Below are positions 17,521-27,562 of a DNA stretch of 28,221 bases, piece by piece. Origin of the DNA: Chara braunii (taxonomy: Eukaryota; Streptophyta; Charophyceae; Charales; Characeae); the NCBI GenBank assembly GCA_003427395.1, contig BFEA01000157.1:2499235-2527455 (forward strand). The letters are read 5' to 3'. The notes beneath the pieces were generated by a model that saw nothing but the letters and a program-made list of their open reading frames with translations, was not told where the DNA came from and ran no database searches. Position 1 is the first letter of the stretch; each line of letters begins with the position of its first letter. The position numbers were made by a program, and so were the translations under genes.

Positions 17521-17856
17521 AAACACAATCGTGCGTGGGACATGGAGCACACACTCCCATATAACACATGAGGAGATGCAAAGGAAGGATGCGAGGAGGA
17601 TGAAAATACTTCATTCAGGTACATCTAGACGCAACACAACCGTGGGTGGGACAGGGAACACACACGCACATATGGAACATAAGGAGATACAATGGAGGAA
17701 GGACCTGAGGAGCGATGAAAACATTTCATTCAAGTACATCTAGACAAAACACAATCGTGGGTGCAACGGGGAGCACAGACTCGCATATGGAACATAAGGA
17801 GATACAAAGGAGGAAGGACCTAAGGAGCGATGAAAACATTTCATTCACGTAACTGT
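17521..17856. repeat. Three-copy ~112-bp minisatellite
   Basis: Units begin at AACACAATCGTG-type sequence at about 17521, 17632 and 17747 (periods 111 and 115) and contain CATATGGAACATAAGGAGAT and CATTTCATTCANGTA. Units 2 and 3 are closer to each other than to unit 1. The minus strand may be transcribed if the flanking exons belong to one gene. Confidence 0.9.
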
Positions 17857-17958
17857 CATGAAGACGTGAACAATCACCATGCTCCACCGCAATGTGGAAG
17901 ATACTCTACGAAAACAAAGGAAGGAGTTCAACAAATAGAGGGTACCTGACTTTTTCCC

Positions 17959-17986
17959 AAAAAAACAAACAAACAAACAAACAAAT
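17959..17986. repeat. (CAAA)n microsatellite
   Basis: A short run of five to six CAAA units after an A-run. No other element is seen in 17857-18153. Confidence 0.9.
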
Positions 17987-18153
17987 AGAAGGCAGACGGC
18001 AGGGATTTTCGAAGCCGGCTACATCGTTAAACGGGTAACAGGAAAGGTCAGCAGAATGTATTTGCTGGTTACAAATAAATGTTTGTTCCATATTTCACCT
18101 CACATCAGCAGTGAACACCAGGACATGAATTTGATGTGTCTAAATCAACATAC

Positions 18154-18205
18154 CACTCCGGGGGGGTATGCACCAGGGTGCCCTCTTCCCCCAGTAGTCA
18201 TCAGG
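18154..18205 (-). CDS. Possible upstream exon (PDDYWGKRAPWC)
   Basis: The minus strand has a T-rich tract ending AAAACCCAG (acceptor), then PDDYWGKRAPWCIPPRS and a GTATGT donor: a 52-nt exon ending in phase 1. The peptide is rich in Trp, Asp and Pro and looks like real protein. Its end phase does not join directly to the phase-0 exon at 16859, so another exon is needed between them or this is a chance match. Confidence 0.3.
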
Positions 18206-19038
18206 CTGGGTTTTCACACAAAATGACAATGAGAAAGAAACAGTAGAAAGATGGCAAACTCTGTAGTTTTTTATCCACGTGCCATTACCCCTGGAACCAG
18301 AAAACAGAAACATATGATGGAAACAGATGAACGTAACAAATGTTTTCGTTTCTGAATTACCTGGGGCCGGTGGGATCAATGATGATATCTCAACGCCGTC
18401 GACCTTTTTTTTTCAGGAAAAAAAGGGAAGCATATCATACTTTTCATCCAGTGTCATACTCAGTGACACAATGGAAACAATATATTATGCGTCCTTTTTC
18501 TTTTGGAGAAAAGGGGAGGGGATGATCTTCCGACCATACTTGAGAATGGTAACCTGCATGGGATACCATTGGACAATGAATGTTCTAGAGAGAGCACGGC
18601 TACGTTGTGAACACAATGTGTCTGTGACACAAGGTGCTTCGATTCACCGCTTTATTTTGTTTTGCCTGTTACAAGCCTGTTCGTTGTGGGGACAACTTTG
18701 GCTATGTCCTCGTACAGACTGAACACTGCAAGCAATTTGACGCACTTGCAAGAGATCACTTTTTCAAAGTACTGAAGCGCCACAGTCTAAGTCACAAGGA
18801 TGGATGTTCAGCATCCTCCAGGTTGTATGCTCTATATGCGAATAGATCCAGCTAAGAGGCGGGGGTTGGGGGGTTGGAGAGGGGGGGGGAGAGATCCAGC
18901 ACGTTGACAAAGAGACTGTTTCTATAAATTAATTTTTGAAATTAAAAGAAAGGCAGACAATATGCAAGGACATTGCTACCCGAAGGCATTCACAGTCGAA
19001 CAAGAGGAACATCTCCGATGGAGACAATGTCATCATAC

Positions 19039-19101
19039 ACAAGGTGCGTCTTCGTGGGAGCTCAGAGCCATTGCACCGGCATCGAGGACAGAGCAGACAA
19101 C
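19039..19101 (-). CDS. Possible upstream exon (VVCSVLDAGAM)
   Basis: The 63-nt interval follows CATTCCTCAG and precedes GTATGA. It is phase 0 at both ends and encodes VVCSVLDAGAMALSSHEDAPC minus the last residue or so. It could be an early exon of the 13-17 kb gene, but no domain supports it. Confidence 0.22.
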
Positions 19102-19266
19102 CTGAGGAATGACAGCTCCTGATACGTTCTAGCATCCCGTGCTGATGTGACACGCCATGCCTTCACAAGCTGCCAGCTCCCTGGAATCCCTGGATGCATG
19201 GAAAATGGACCTTACGGGAATTGCGGTGGGCCGTGGGGGGTCCGCGGCAGCGAGAAAACTTTTGAG

Positions 19267-19354
19267 AATGCCAGCTTTGGCAAGCTTTCACACTCAGAAT
19301 TGCATGCTGGAATGCCAGCTTTGGCAAGCTTTCACACCCAGAATTGCATGCTGA
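19267..19354. repeat. 44-bp tandem duplication
   Basis: Two 44-bp units starting AATGCCAGCTTTGGCAAGC at 19267 and 19311 differ at two positions. Each contains the short inverted repeat GCCAGCTTTGGC. Sequence from 19355 to 19540 shows nothing recognised. Confidence 0.92.
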
Positions 19355-19543
19355 AAGTTCTGCAAAAAGCCAGAGGCATAGATTTGATGGCGATCTTTCC
19401 GGGGAAAATGTTACAAAAATAGATAACAAATTCTAGGATGGCAGAAAAAAGTTCACATTCTTCCCCTCCCCACAACTACCAGGAGGCCAAAAAGTATCCG
19501 CTCCCTGCTGCTACCTGTAGGTTAATTTCAAAACGACCGCCGG

Positions 19544-19934
19544 GAATGGTGGTTTAAAAAAGCAGTCAGTGAAGTTCAGAGGTTCCCTTGGCAATAGAGG
19601 GAAGGAGGGATCAGAGTGGATGATCTTAGTGTGTAATAATCTCCACTTGCCACTAGAAAAGTAGCCTCAACCGAAAGATCCTGTTCTTTACATCACCATT
19701 ACGCCTGGAGAATTTGAGTGAGCCTCTCCGAAAAGTTACAGGGCTCAGGACAGGACCCGATTGGGGGTAGGCGGAATTTTGCTGCTGCTCAGGGCTGGGC
19801 CTAATGCCACCCCACGGCATTGGGCAATTTGTTTTTCGACCGGCTCTTTGGGCGCCTTGTCCCGAGCCTCCGAAATTTTAGGAGAGGCTCAATTGGATTC
19901 TCAACTTGGCTGGGGCCATATACTGGTGGTTTAA
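19544..19934. mobile_element. Solitary ends of the TTAA-flanked MITE family
   Basis: AATGGTGGTTTAA at 19545-19557 and TACTGGTGGTTTAA at 19921-19934 match the terminus of the element at 12917-13081. Both are in the same (right-end) orientation, and no opposite end lies between them, so they are probably two truncated copies rather than one element. The reverse complement of the second reads ACCACCAGTATATGGCCCCAG, resembling the left end at 27265. Confidence 0.5.
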
Positions 19935-19999
19935 GGGGGTGGAACAACTATTTGGCTACAGTGCCTTGCACAGATCCCCAGTCCAATAGCACCGGACCT

Positions 20000-20700
20000 C
20001 TCCTAAAGATAAAGAGTCAGACTGAGTAGTGCAAGGCACAAGGCCTCGATAAGCCCTACCGGGCCCTTATTTCCAACAGGTCACCCGCCCTAAGTGAGGC
20101 AGGCTCGACAGACGACAAGAGGCCTGTTCTGGACTACTTCGCAACTGGGGTAAAATTCAGGCAGTTGCGCAGCGCCAGTTGGTTGACAGCGCCCAGGCCC
20201 TGGCTTCCTTTATCAAATGTATCTCAGTCAGGCCCTGGGCGAGATACGTAGCATGGACCCAACTCAGACTATGGGCAGTTGGGCACTGGTAACTGTTGGT
20301 GGCCTGGGTCTGATTCATTTGGACTGAGGCTCAGCCTCCCTGGGCCTACCGGAAGCTTCTGGGTCGGGGCCCAGTACCGCAGCACAGCACGCAGCAGCAA
20401 GCCACTTCGATAAAGGGAAGGGCCTGCCCACGCATTGAACATTCGGGCACTGGCTGCATGCTGTGCAAGCGCTGCTGCACTAACGCTGGCCAGGCTCATG
20501 CGCTCACGGGTGAGCTCGAAGGAGCAGGCAGCCATAGCCGAGCTGCACTGCTGTATGCTGGATGGGGCGAATGGTGGTCCTTGGGTGCAAGTGGCATCTG
20601 TGAGTTGGGGAACGAGGTTGTGAGTGATACGAGAGACATACCTGGTGCTTGAGGCGTGCGGCATTGGCCGAGATCTGCTCGTACTTGGGAAGCTGTTGAC
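20000..20700. other. GC-rich stretch with GGGCC-type repeats, no supported gene
   Basis: Blocks such as CAGGCCCTGG and GGCCTGGG recur between 20030 and 20340, and GC content is higher than in the flanks. Both strands carry open frames at 20269-20664 without recognisable domains. It may be part of a retroelement or another inverted-repeat element. Confidence 0.35.
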
Positions 20701-20967
20701 GTCATCAGCGGCATTGTAGGCTAGGCTAGATAGGATCTGCCATTCGTAGTCTGGGCGCCGAGCGCCAGATAGGATATCAACATTGGTTGTTCGTTGATGA
20801 TGATGAGACTATTCCAGAATTGTCAATTATGAGCTTTTGGTGTGCTCTTACTCGGTGAAACTCGTGATGCAATTCTGCTATTGGTTCGAGGTCACCACTT
20901 ATCTGGTCTTATGTGTATGATGCTGTTTGATTTCTGAAGTTCGCTATTGCTCATCTTCCTTGCAATT

Positions 20968-20979
20968 TGGTATCGGAGC
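20968..20979 (+). other. Primer-binding site and LTR 3' end signature
   Basis: TGGTATCGGAGC differs by one base from TGGTATCAGAGC, the plant primer-binding site complementary to the 3' end of initiator tRNA-Met. It is preceded by TTGCAATT, so an LTR would end in CA three bases before it. The LTR's 5' end could not be placed. It could be the leader start of the gypsy element at 22.2 kb (about 1.27 kb away) or belong to a separate truncated element. Confidence 0.55.
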
Positions 20980-21599
20980 TGTGGTACGGTGCGCTAATCT
21001 GGCGCTTGTCTTCTGCCTAATGCGGTACATACACGCGGTGTGTGCGGTGAGTGACCGTGCCGTGGGACGTGTGTAGTGAGGAGGGCGGAGATAAGAAGGC
21101 GACCCAGGTGGAGAGGGGTATCGCCAGGAAGGCTATGCGGTGATTATTGGGTGTTCGTAGTGTGATGAGAACTATCCGGTGTATGATTGATGCTGAGGTG
21201 GCACGGTGGTGCAATGCTGGTTGTGCCGAAGCAGCGATCGGTCCTCACAATCAACATCGGGAATATGTGGTTGGGGGCAGCTATTTTGAGGTCCGTTGCA
21301 CCTAACCTTATCTACCCTCTTTGACACTTCTTACCGTGAGGATGTGTGTTCTGTCTTGAGACTCTTCTCATGTGAGGAGTCATGTGCGCTCAACCTTGAG
21401 ATTCGTCAATCTTCACGTGGAGCATCTGGAAGGAGAGGGTGTTGCTATCTGAAGCGCCCTGGACGAAGCACTGGGTCACAGTCACCATGCCAACCCACCA
21501 AGAGTAGAGCACACATGCTTTGCTGCTTTGTCCTTTGTCTGCTCGCTGCGCTGTAGAGGGGTTCTGAAGGGCAGGCCAGCCCTATGGGACAGACGAGAC

Positions 21600-21765
21600 C
21601 GGGCGTCTATAAATAAGCACCGGCGGGGTACCTTCCATTGGCTGTGATCGTCGTCCTATCTGGGACGTTAAAGAATTCCTGAGGACTTCGGGGGGCGTCC
21701 ATATAAACGCCTCCTGATCAGCCAATCGGTCTGTGTAAGGCTCGCTGCACGCAAGTATAAAGACT
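21600..21765 (+). promoter_or_regulatory. Cluster of three TATA-like boxes
   Basis: TATAAATA (21608), TATAAA (21702) and TATAAAG (21756) lie within 155 bp. The first two sit in a repeated context, GGGCGTCTATAAA and GGGCGTCCATATAAA. This looks like a promoter or LTR U3 region upstream of the gypsy gag. No transcription start can be assigned. The sequence AATCGGTCTGTG at 21724 recurs at 22162. Confidence 0.4.
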
Positions 21766-22236
21766 GTGCAGGGCTGGCCAGCTCAGCAGGACACGGGCAC
21801 AAGGGTGGGCCGTGTGCACACGTTTAGACACGCACGCTATCCGGATTGCACAGGGACTTTGACGACAAGAGACATTCAGGAAGAACTGAGGGAGGGGTAG
21901 ATTCCAGATGATAAGTTTGGGCAAGATTCCACTCTGCAAACAGACCCAACAAATGATTCTATTTTTATTTTGATTAGTTAGATGTACAGCCATTAACATC
22001 TGACAGACAGCATAGTTTAGAACTGTTTTCTGTTCATTGTGCTTCTGTTTGCGAACTAGTCAAAGTCAAAGTAGTTTCGTTTGTAGGAATCTGAACTTAC
22101 CTGTTGAACCCAAATGTATAGTCTCTGACATAGCCACCAATTAATTAGTTTATTTATTTTAAATCGGTCTGTGCATGACGCTGCGGTAGGCATCGAATGA
22201 GTGTCCTAGTGCAGACGGTGTGCAGTACTGTAGCTT

Positions 22237-22842
22237 ATGAACGACAGGGAGGTCCCACAACCGGACGATAGGCTCTTGCGATCGACAAGACGCCCGATAG
22301 CCCACTTGGCGTTAGGACCAGAGGGCGACAGATATCTGTTCTGTCAGCAGAGGGAGAGACAGCAGCAGCAGCGGAGGGTTAGGGCCGCAGAGGCAAGCAG
22401 GGCGTTCGCAAGCGAAGCCGCCGCTTCAGCAGCCATGGCAACTGCTGCGCAGCAGAGTTCCCAGGCCGGCAGTTGAGAACCTGTAGGGTCAACTGTTGCA
22501 CAGACCCCGAGTCAGTCAACGGGCATAATGGCAAGCCAGCCGTTAGTGATGACTCCCGAAGAGATCGCCATACAGCGAGCTGCTGATCGCGAGGCACAGC
22601 TACAGCAGGCTTTAGGTGAGATTAAGGCAGAGAAAGAGAGAATGATTAGAAGAAGAGCCAGGATGCAACGGAGACAAGCGGACATTAGCGAGTTAGAGGA
22701 GATGGACCCAGCAGAGTTGGACGGGCGAACACAGGTGACACCATCACCGTCCGGGCCCGATGTCTGGCCCGTTGTACATTCTCCTCCTTTTGTCCCACTC
22801 CCTAGGTATGCCTTTAGCAGGCGGGTTATCAGCAGGTCCTAG
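22237..22842 (+). pseudogene. Gypsy gag, N-terminal part
   Basis: The reading starts at the ATG at 22237 (MNDREVPQPDDR), which follows a stop-rich leader. It contains a Gln/Arg/Ala-rich segment and meets a TGA at 22474-22476. It then continues in the same frame as a coiled-coil-like charged stretch (EAQLQQALGEIKAEKERMI) to 22842. The TGA sits where a CGA arginine codon would fit. The next gag part is in a different frame. Confidence 0.6.
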
Positions 22843-24053
22843 TGTACAGATTCTTGTACAGAGTGTTCTCCCAACCTCCGTCGCAGGTTGCCGTAAGCGG
22901 GCAATATGCTGTCTCGCAGCCTGCACAGCAGCAGGGTACACAGCCCCACCAGCTAGTGCAGCAGCCTGCACCACAGGGTCCACAGCCCGGATTGGTGCAG
23001 GTACCGGTGCAGGTACCGGTGCAGGTACCGGGCCAAATTCAGTGGGCTCCTAAACCCTTTACAAGGGATAAGAGGGGCGAAGACCTCGACACATGGTTGA
23101 GGGCAGTGCCAGTCTATGTCAAGTCCAAACTTACCTTGTCGCACGAGGAAGGGTTTGTGGCTGCCTCCTATCTAGAGGGGAGTGCAGCAAGATGGTTGAG
23201 TGGTTTAGTGCAACTACAGGGGTACGGACATGATTTTCGTAATTGGGCGGTCACCCAAAAACTGGATGACTTCCTCAAGTTGGTGGGAGACAGGTGGCAT
23301 GATCCTCAGGAGGCTCAAAAGGCTACTGATGCGACCCTGACACTGCATACCAGGCAGTATAAGTCAGTACGAGAGGCCACTGACGCAGTAGAGTGTCTGA
23401 TCAATGTCCCTGGGGTGAGCTATGACCCCTAGGTTTTACTCACCTCCTACCCGAGATGCTTTCCCATGTCTCTTAGCGATCAGTTGGCAGGTGAGGCCAA
23501 TATCAATAAGCACAACTTCCGCTCGTTTAGCAAGAAGGCCCTAGACCTTGAAGCAAAGATAGGGCATGGTCAGACACCCACGACAGATTGTAGGAAAAAG
23601 TCACTGCCTCCAAACTGGAAAGCGAAGGGACGCATCATGTTCGTCGACAACGATGGTTCCACCATCATATTGGACGACGACTTCCAGTCGAGAGTCCGTT
23701 CAGAAGCCGGCAGCGTAGAAGCTTCAGGGGGTGGAGTAGTCGCTGTCGTAGCTCAAAAAGGCAAGGCGACCGGTAGACGTCGTGGAGGTTCCCGGTCTAG
23801 GAGCCAAGTTGACCCCAATGCTCCTCCATGGTAGAAAGCGGGTCTCAGTGAGGACGTGTGGAGAGATCGGTACACCCGGCAGGTTTGTATCCGTTGTGGC
23901 CAATACGGCCATAACCAGTTCAAGTGCCGAAACAAGAAGGTGACCGAAAAGATCCCGCCTACGATGGGGCAGGCGTTGGGATCCTCCGCTCCCGTTGGCA
24001 GCAATGTGGCCAGCAGTTCTGGCACTGCTCCGGGAAACGCGTCGGGCCAGTAG
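22842..24053 (+). pseudogene. Gypsy gag core and zinc knuckle, with in-frame TAG codons
   Basis: Gag forms the particle shell and packages RNA. A Gln/Pro-rich linker contains VQVPVQVPVQVP, encoded by a 12-bp GTGCAGGTACCG repeat at about 22997-23032. Then come the retrotransposon gag core (FVAASYLEGSAARWL, VGDRWHDPQEA), a basic patch (RRRGGSRSRS) and the zinc knuckle CIRCGQYGHNQFKC, a canonical Cx2Cx4Hx4C. The frame is the same throughout but has TAG stops at 23430-23432, 23832-23834 and 24051-24053. The first is most simply a CAG changed to TAG. Confidence 0.85.
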
Positions 24054-24420
24054 GAACGGTAGTTGTTCCAGCTAGGGTCGCGGTGGTGGACACACCCTCA
24101 CCATCTCGGGAGATGGCCCAAGCTACTGACTCCATCGTCGTCCCGCAAACACATTCAAACCCATCGAGCCTCTGTTCAATGAATGTGTTTGATATCTTAG
24201 AGGAGCTACAGGAGGAGTGGTCTAAATCAGACCCACCAGCTTCTTGGACGGCATTGGCTAAAGCCCCTAAGGGAGACATGTTCGTCGGCGAGGTAGTCAT
24301 CGGCGGCCGCAAGGCCGGGGCCTATTATGACACTTGCTCGACAAGGAACTTCATCAGTCGCGGGTGCGTTGAGAGGCTGCGCTTACAGGGGCAAGTGCAG
24401 CGCGCGAGTGAACCGGCTGG
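24054..24420 (+). pseudogene. Gypsy aspartic protease, N-terminal half
   Basis: After a frame change the plus strand reads MNVFDILEELQEEW and then DMFVGEVVIGGRKAGAYYDT, CSTRNFISRGCVERLRLQG. This is the start of a retropepsin, but the active-site D-T/S-G appears as DTC, so the conserved glycine is lost. The homology stops near 24415 (ASEPA), where the expected continuation is found instead on the opposite strand. Confidence 0.72.
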
Positions 24421-24770
24421 CCTGCAGAGACATAAACTAGATACATACCCTCCTTCGGATTTTGCTTATAATAATTATAGAACGTAGCCGCACACATGCA
24501 TCCGTAGGACTCAACTAGACTACTAGCTTTGAACTTGCGTAATCTGGCAGTCCCTCCACCTGGCAAAGTGTGTTTGACCACTTTTCGGTCCCAGTCAAAC
24601 TGGGGCTGTGCTACGGAGAGGTAGTACATACCTAACAAGATATCCATCGGGAGATCATCGCTCACCAGGAACAAAACATGATGTCTCAGTTCCCCTCCCG
24701 CGTACGGGAAACAACACGCAACATTCTGGAGGTAGTCATTAACTACCATACGCTGTTTGTTGGCACTGGT
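24420..24770 (-). pseudogene. Inverted protease C-terminal half of the same gypsy element
   Basis: The minus strand reads ANKQRMVVNDYLQNV, GGELRHHVLFLVSDDLPMD, ILLGMYYLSVAQPQFDWDRK and LPGGGTARLRKF. This is the second half of a gypsy protease and its linker (compare the usual DxxxDIILGMDWL). It contains precisely the part missing from the plus-strand copy and does not repeat the first half, so the simplest reading is an internal inversion of about 350 bp. Breakpoints lie at about 24415-24500 and 24765-24775. The frame is open for the full segment. Confidence 0.82.
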
Positions 24771-25232
24771 CGACTCCACCGCCGGAGGGAGTAGTTGCCA
24801 AGTACCCTGATCTATTTGAAGAGCCAACAGGGGTTGTTGAGAGGGAGGTTGTCCATGCGATAGAAATTATCCCAGGGTCTAGCATCTCAAAGGGTAGGAT
24901 CTATCGGTTGTCTCCAGGCAAGCTTGATGAGCTTCGCCGACAACTCAAGGGACTTGGAGAGAAGGGTTGGATCTGACTGAGTGTCTCTCCTTATGGTTCT
25001 CCGGTCTTATTTGTACCAAAGAAGGGAGGCACTCTAAGGATGTGCATCGACTATAGGGGCCTCAATGCCATCACTGTCAAAAACCAAGAGCCCCTACCGC
25101 GCATCGACGACTTGTTAGATCAAGTGCAAGGGTGCCGGTACTTGAGTAATATAGATCCGAAGTCCGGGTACAATCAGATTGCTATACGGCCCGAGGATCA
25201 GCACAAAACCTGAGCAATCCGAACAGAGATGA
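24771..25232 (+). pseudogene. Gypsy reverse transcriptase, N-terminal third
   Basis: The plus strand reads VAKYPDLFEEPTGVVEREVV, KLDELRRQLKGLGEKGWI, a TGA at 24974-24976, then [50 protein letters not shown] and [19 protein letters not shown]. This covers the first conserved RT blocks including the first catalytic Asp (NID). The YxDD motif is beyond the truncation. The TGA falls where plant elements have Arg (CGA). The reading frame equals that of the protease half before the inversion. Confidence 0.88.
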
Positions 25233-25811
25233 CGCAGAGTGTAACAGTGTAACAATGACATGGTTTCTTCAGTAGGCCTACGATTAGGTGCTTGACACCA
25301 CGTCTAATGATCAATAGCAAAGATGACGACTAACACAAACACACAATAACGCAGTGAAGCACTGCCCTTAGCCACAAAAGAGATCAGAGAACCCTAGGAG
25401 TATTCCATCATCTGACAGGTTGTCTGGCCCAAAGGGATCCCGTCTATTTATTGTCACATATCTATGGACTAAAAGAGCGCACTTTGCAAAACAACCGATC
25501 AAAACACACAACACAAACATGAAGAGCACACTGAAACGATTCATTGTTATCAGTCTTCTTTTAACTCCGCCTTTACTCTGCCTCTAACGTACAAGGCTCG
25601 CCAAGTTTATGAAGTTGAGCTCGAGCTGCCCGCATCTCCGTGTGCCATAATGGCCCACTTGTACGCGGTGAGAAAGAGCCAGATTGACGGGGGAAGGGAT
25701 AAACACACAGAAGAGATTGAGAGAAAAAGCGAAGGAAGACAAGAGAGATAGCAAGGGAAACTAAGAAGTGTGCAGAATAAAGATCAAGGCAAAGGAAAGG
25801 GTACGAAAGGT
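25233..25811. other. Non-coding junction DNA
   Basis: Immediately after the RT break the sequence becomes unrelated and A-rich (many AAACACA and GAAAG motifs). No gene or repeat is recognised. It may be the 3' flank or UTR of the Cys-rich reading on the minus strand. Confidence 0.4.
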
Positions 25812-26526
25812 TCAAGAATCAGTGCGTCCTTGACGACAGAGAGGGCATACATTGTATGGATGAGATGGATGAACACACGAAAGACCTAGCTGAGCATTCT
25901 CAGGACAACAATTGCCACGACGGCTGGCACTGAGCATGCCCACCATACACTCCCGACAAATGACATGTCGATTGCGAGCCAAAATGAAGGAAGAACAGGC
26001 ACCACAAAAGACCATGCATTCAGTATAACGCCCATGGCCAGTGTCCGGATGCAGAGGGTGCCTGCAGCAGGAACGCAAGGACAGCCTTCTACACACATGG
26101 ATGCAGAAACCATGTCATTGTGGTGATTGTGACAGAGACGACAGCGACTACAGCCGAGTGTAACAGTGTTTGTAGGTATGTAACGGAGAAGGTCGCAGAG
26201 TGTTGGTACATTGCCCTGCTGCTGCAGCATGGGGCCAGAGGAATGATCTTCCACATAAGAGAGAGTGCAGACAGTTTGGTGTGGCAAGAAAACAGCATCA
26301 TTATGTAGGAAATCAGTAACACTGCATCATTACGAAGGAAATCAGTATATTTAGTCATGGCATTGACCACGATGCCGTTGTCCCACAGCTCCCAGTGGTC
26401 AAAGGCTTGTACAGTGACCATGTAATGAGCCAGGTCCTTGCGCAACGCAGGCAGAGATGTGGGATGGAGGATTAAGCCACTCGTCTGCTTGAGCATAGCG
26501 TAGTTCAAGCTGGTGGTCATGATCAC
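25812..26526 (-). pseudogene. Cys/His-rich, RING-like zinc-binding reading, frameshifted
   Basis: Three minus-strand frames fit end to end. The first (26526 to about 26330) reads LKQTSGLILHPTSLPALRKD and AFDHWELWDNGIVVNA. The second (about 26290 to 26030) reads CSRCRLCHNHHNDMVSASMC then VEGCPCVPAAG. The third (about 26060 to 25812) reads FCGACSSFILARNRHVICRE, CMVGM and later VCPLCRQGRTDS before a stop. The last resembles a RING finger (Cx2C, HxxCxxC, CxxC) lacking one expected Cys before the His. The first break coincides with a 29-bp tandem duplication at 26295-26352, which is not a multiple of three. Introns or assembly errors could also explain the frame changes. Family not recognised. Confidence 0.4.
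26295..26352. repeat. 29-bp tandem duplication
   Basis: GCATCATTANGNAGGAAATC starts at 26295 and again at 26324 (period 29). It lies at the frame change in the Cys-rich reading. Confidence 0.85.
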
Positions 26527-26543
26527 TCAGAGAGGTTGTCTGC

Positions 26544-26724
26544 CCCAGAGAGACTCCAGTCCAGCTTCCAACTCCTTGGACAAACCAGAAAGCCCATGGG
26601 AGACATCTTCTTAGCCCAGGATTCGAATGGCTTTTCAGCACACGTCCCAGAGAGACTCCAGTCCAGCTTCCAACTGCTTGGACAAACCAGAAAGCCCATG
26701 GGAGACATCTTCTTAGCCCAGGAT
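26544..26724. repeat. 79-bp direct repeat with 102-bp period
   Basis: Copies at 26544-26622 and 26646-26724 contain CAGTCCAGCTTCCAACT and GACAAACCAGAAAGCCCATG and differ at about one base. The period is a multiple of three, so frames stay open on both strands (plus: RLQSSFQLLGQTRKPMGD). No domain is recognised and codon-level support is lacking. Confidence 0.93.
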
Positions 26725-27260
26725 CGGTCTTTTTCTTTAAACCACGACTACCTTTCAGGCTGGGAGGCTAAGTCGTATACCAGATTCTTTGGAGGCCGTC
26801 GGAGGCTGGGAGCTACCAGACCACAAAGGCTGGCGGCGCCAGCAAAAAGAAAACAGAAATGCCACGCTCGCGCTTCGGCCCCCGTTGGTGAGCAGTTCCG
26901 ACTCAACCTCGAGAAAAAAGGCTCACAGGTAGTGGTGGTTAGAATCTTTTGGTAGAGAATTTTGAGGTAACCCTCAGCCAAAAGTTGTTTCCATTGCAAC
27001 TCTGAAAAACTTGCCCAAAATAATACCTTCTTACACTTCATAAGCTTATATGTTGTTTCAAGATTCAACACAACAACATCTAGAAATGCATGACCGCCGA
27101 TTTCCAACCAAGTATGTCAGTCATCCGACTGATTGTTCCCCCAGATTTGTCCAGCTTAAATCTGCGCAACCCAGATCAAGGTCCACCTATACCTTATAGA
27201 GCACCAGTGCGAACCGACAATCTGACAAAAAAACTGTGTGTGAACTTTGGGTGAAGATAA
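26725..27260. other. No supported gene
   Basis: Unique sequence with open frames on both strands but no recognisable motif, splice pattern or repeat apart from a short hydrophilic plus-strand frame to 26955. Confidence 0.35.
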
Positions 27261-27562
27261 TTAAACCACCAGTTCGCCCAGGCCAAGTCAGGCTCTAACC
27301 AGTACATGCGGGGAGGTAGTTGCCTGTGAAGGCCATTAAACAAAGGTCCAGTTGGAGGCCATGGAGGGCAGTGTTGTAGAAATACGCTTTGGGTGAACTG
27401 GTGTTTAGACCACCAGTGCTTGGCCCAGCTGTAGGCTGTGGAAAAAAATAGAGTAGAAACGTCTCTAGTCAAATGAATTTGGGTGCTCCTGTAGTGGCCT
27501 GTACATTTCCTAAAATCGTGGCTTGATAACGGGCACGACTTGAAGAAGTACTGGTGGTTTAA
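27261..27562. mobile_element. Composite copy of the TTAA-flanked MITE family
   Basis: The outer ends are TTAAACCACCAGTTCGCCC (27261) and TACTGGTGGTTTAA (ending 27562), so the 302-bp unit is flanked by TTAA like the element at 12917. In its middle, 27397-27417 reads ACTGGTG-TTTAGA-CCACCAGT, two ends back to back. The unit therefore looks like two elements sharing a junction: 27261 to about 27406, and about 27403 to 27562. The right part has TAACGGGCACGACTTG, matching TAACGGGCATGACTTG inside the 12.9-kb element. Confidence 0.72.

Larger units (their letters stand above)
22237..25232 (+). mobile_element. Decayed Ty3/gypsy-like retrotransposon (5' part)
   Basis: Gag, zinc knuckle, aspartic protease and the first third of reverse transcriptase follow one another on the plus strand, interrupted by stops, two frame changes and one inverted segment. 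Homology ends abruptly near 25232, inside RT just after RPEDQHKT. RNase H, integrase and the 3' LTR are missing from the window. The RT reads like the chromovirus-type gypsy RT of plants. Confidence 0.88.

Noticed and set aside
17521-17856. Possible CRISPR-like array
   Set aside because: The whole ~112-bp unit is repeated with no unique spacers, so it is a minisatellite. The context is eukaryotic.
20269-20664. 131-codon minus-strand frame as a possible gene
   Set aside because: Both strands are open because of GC-rich composition. There is no domain, splice or start context.
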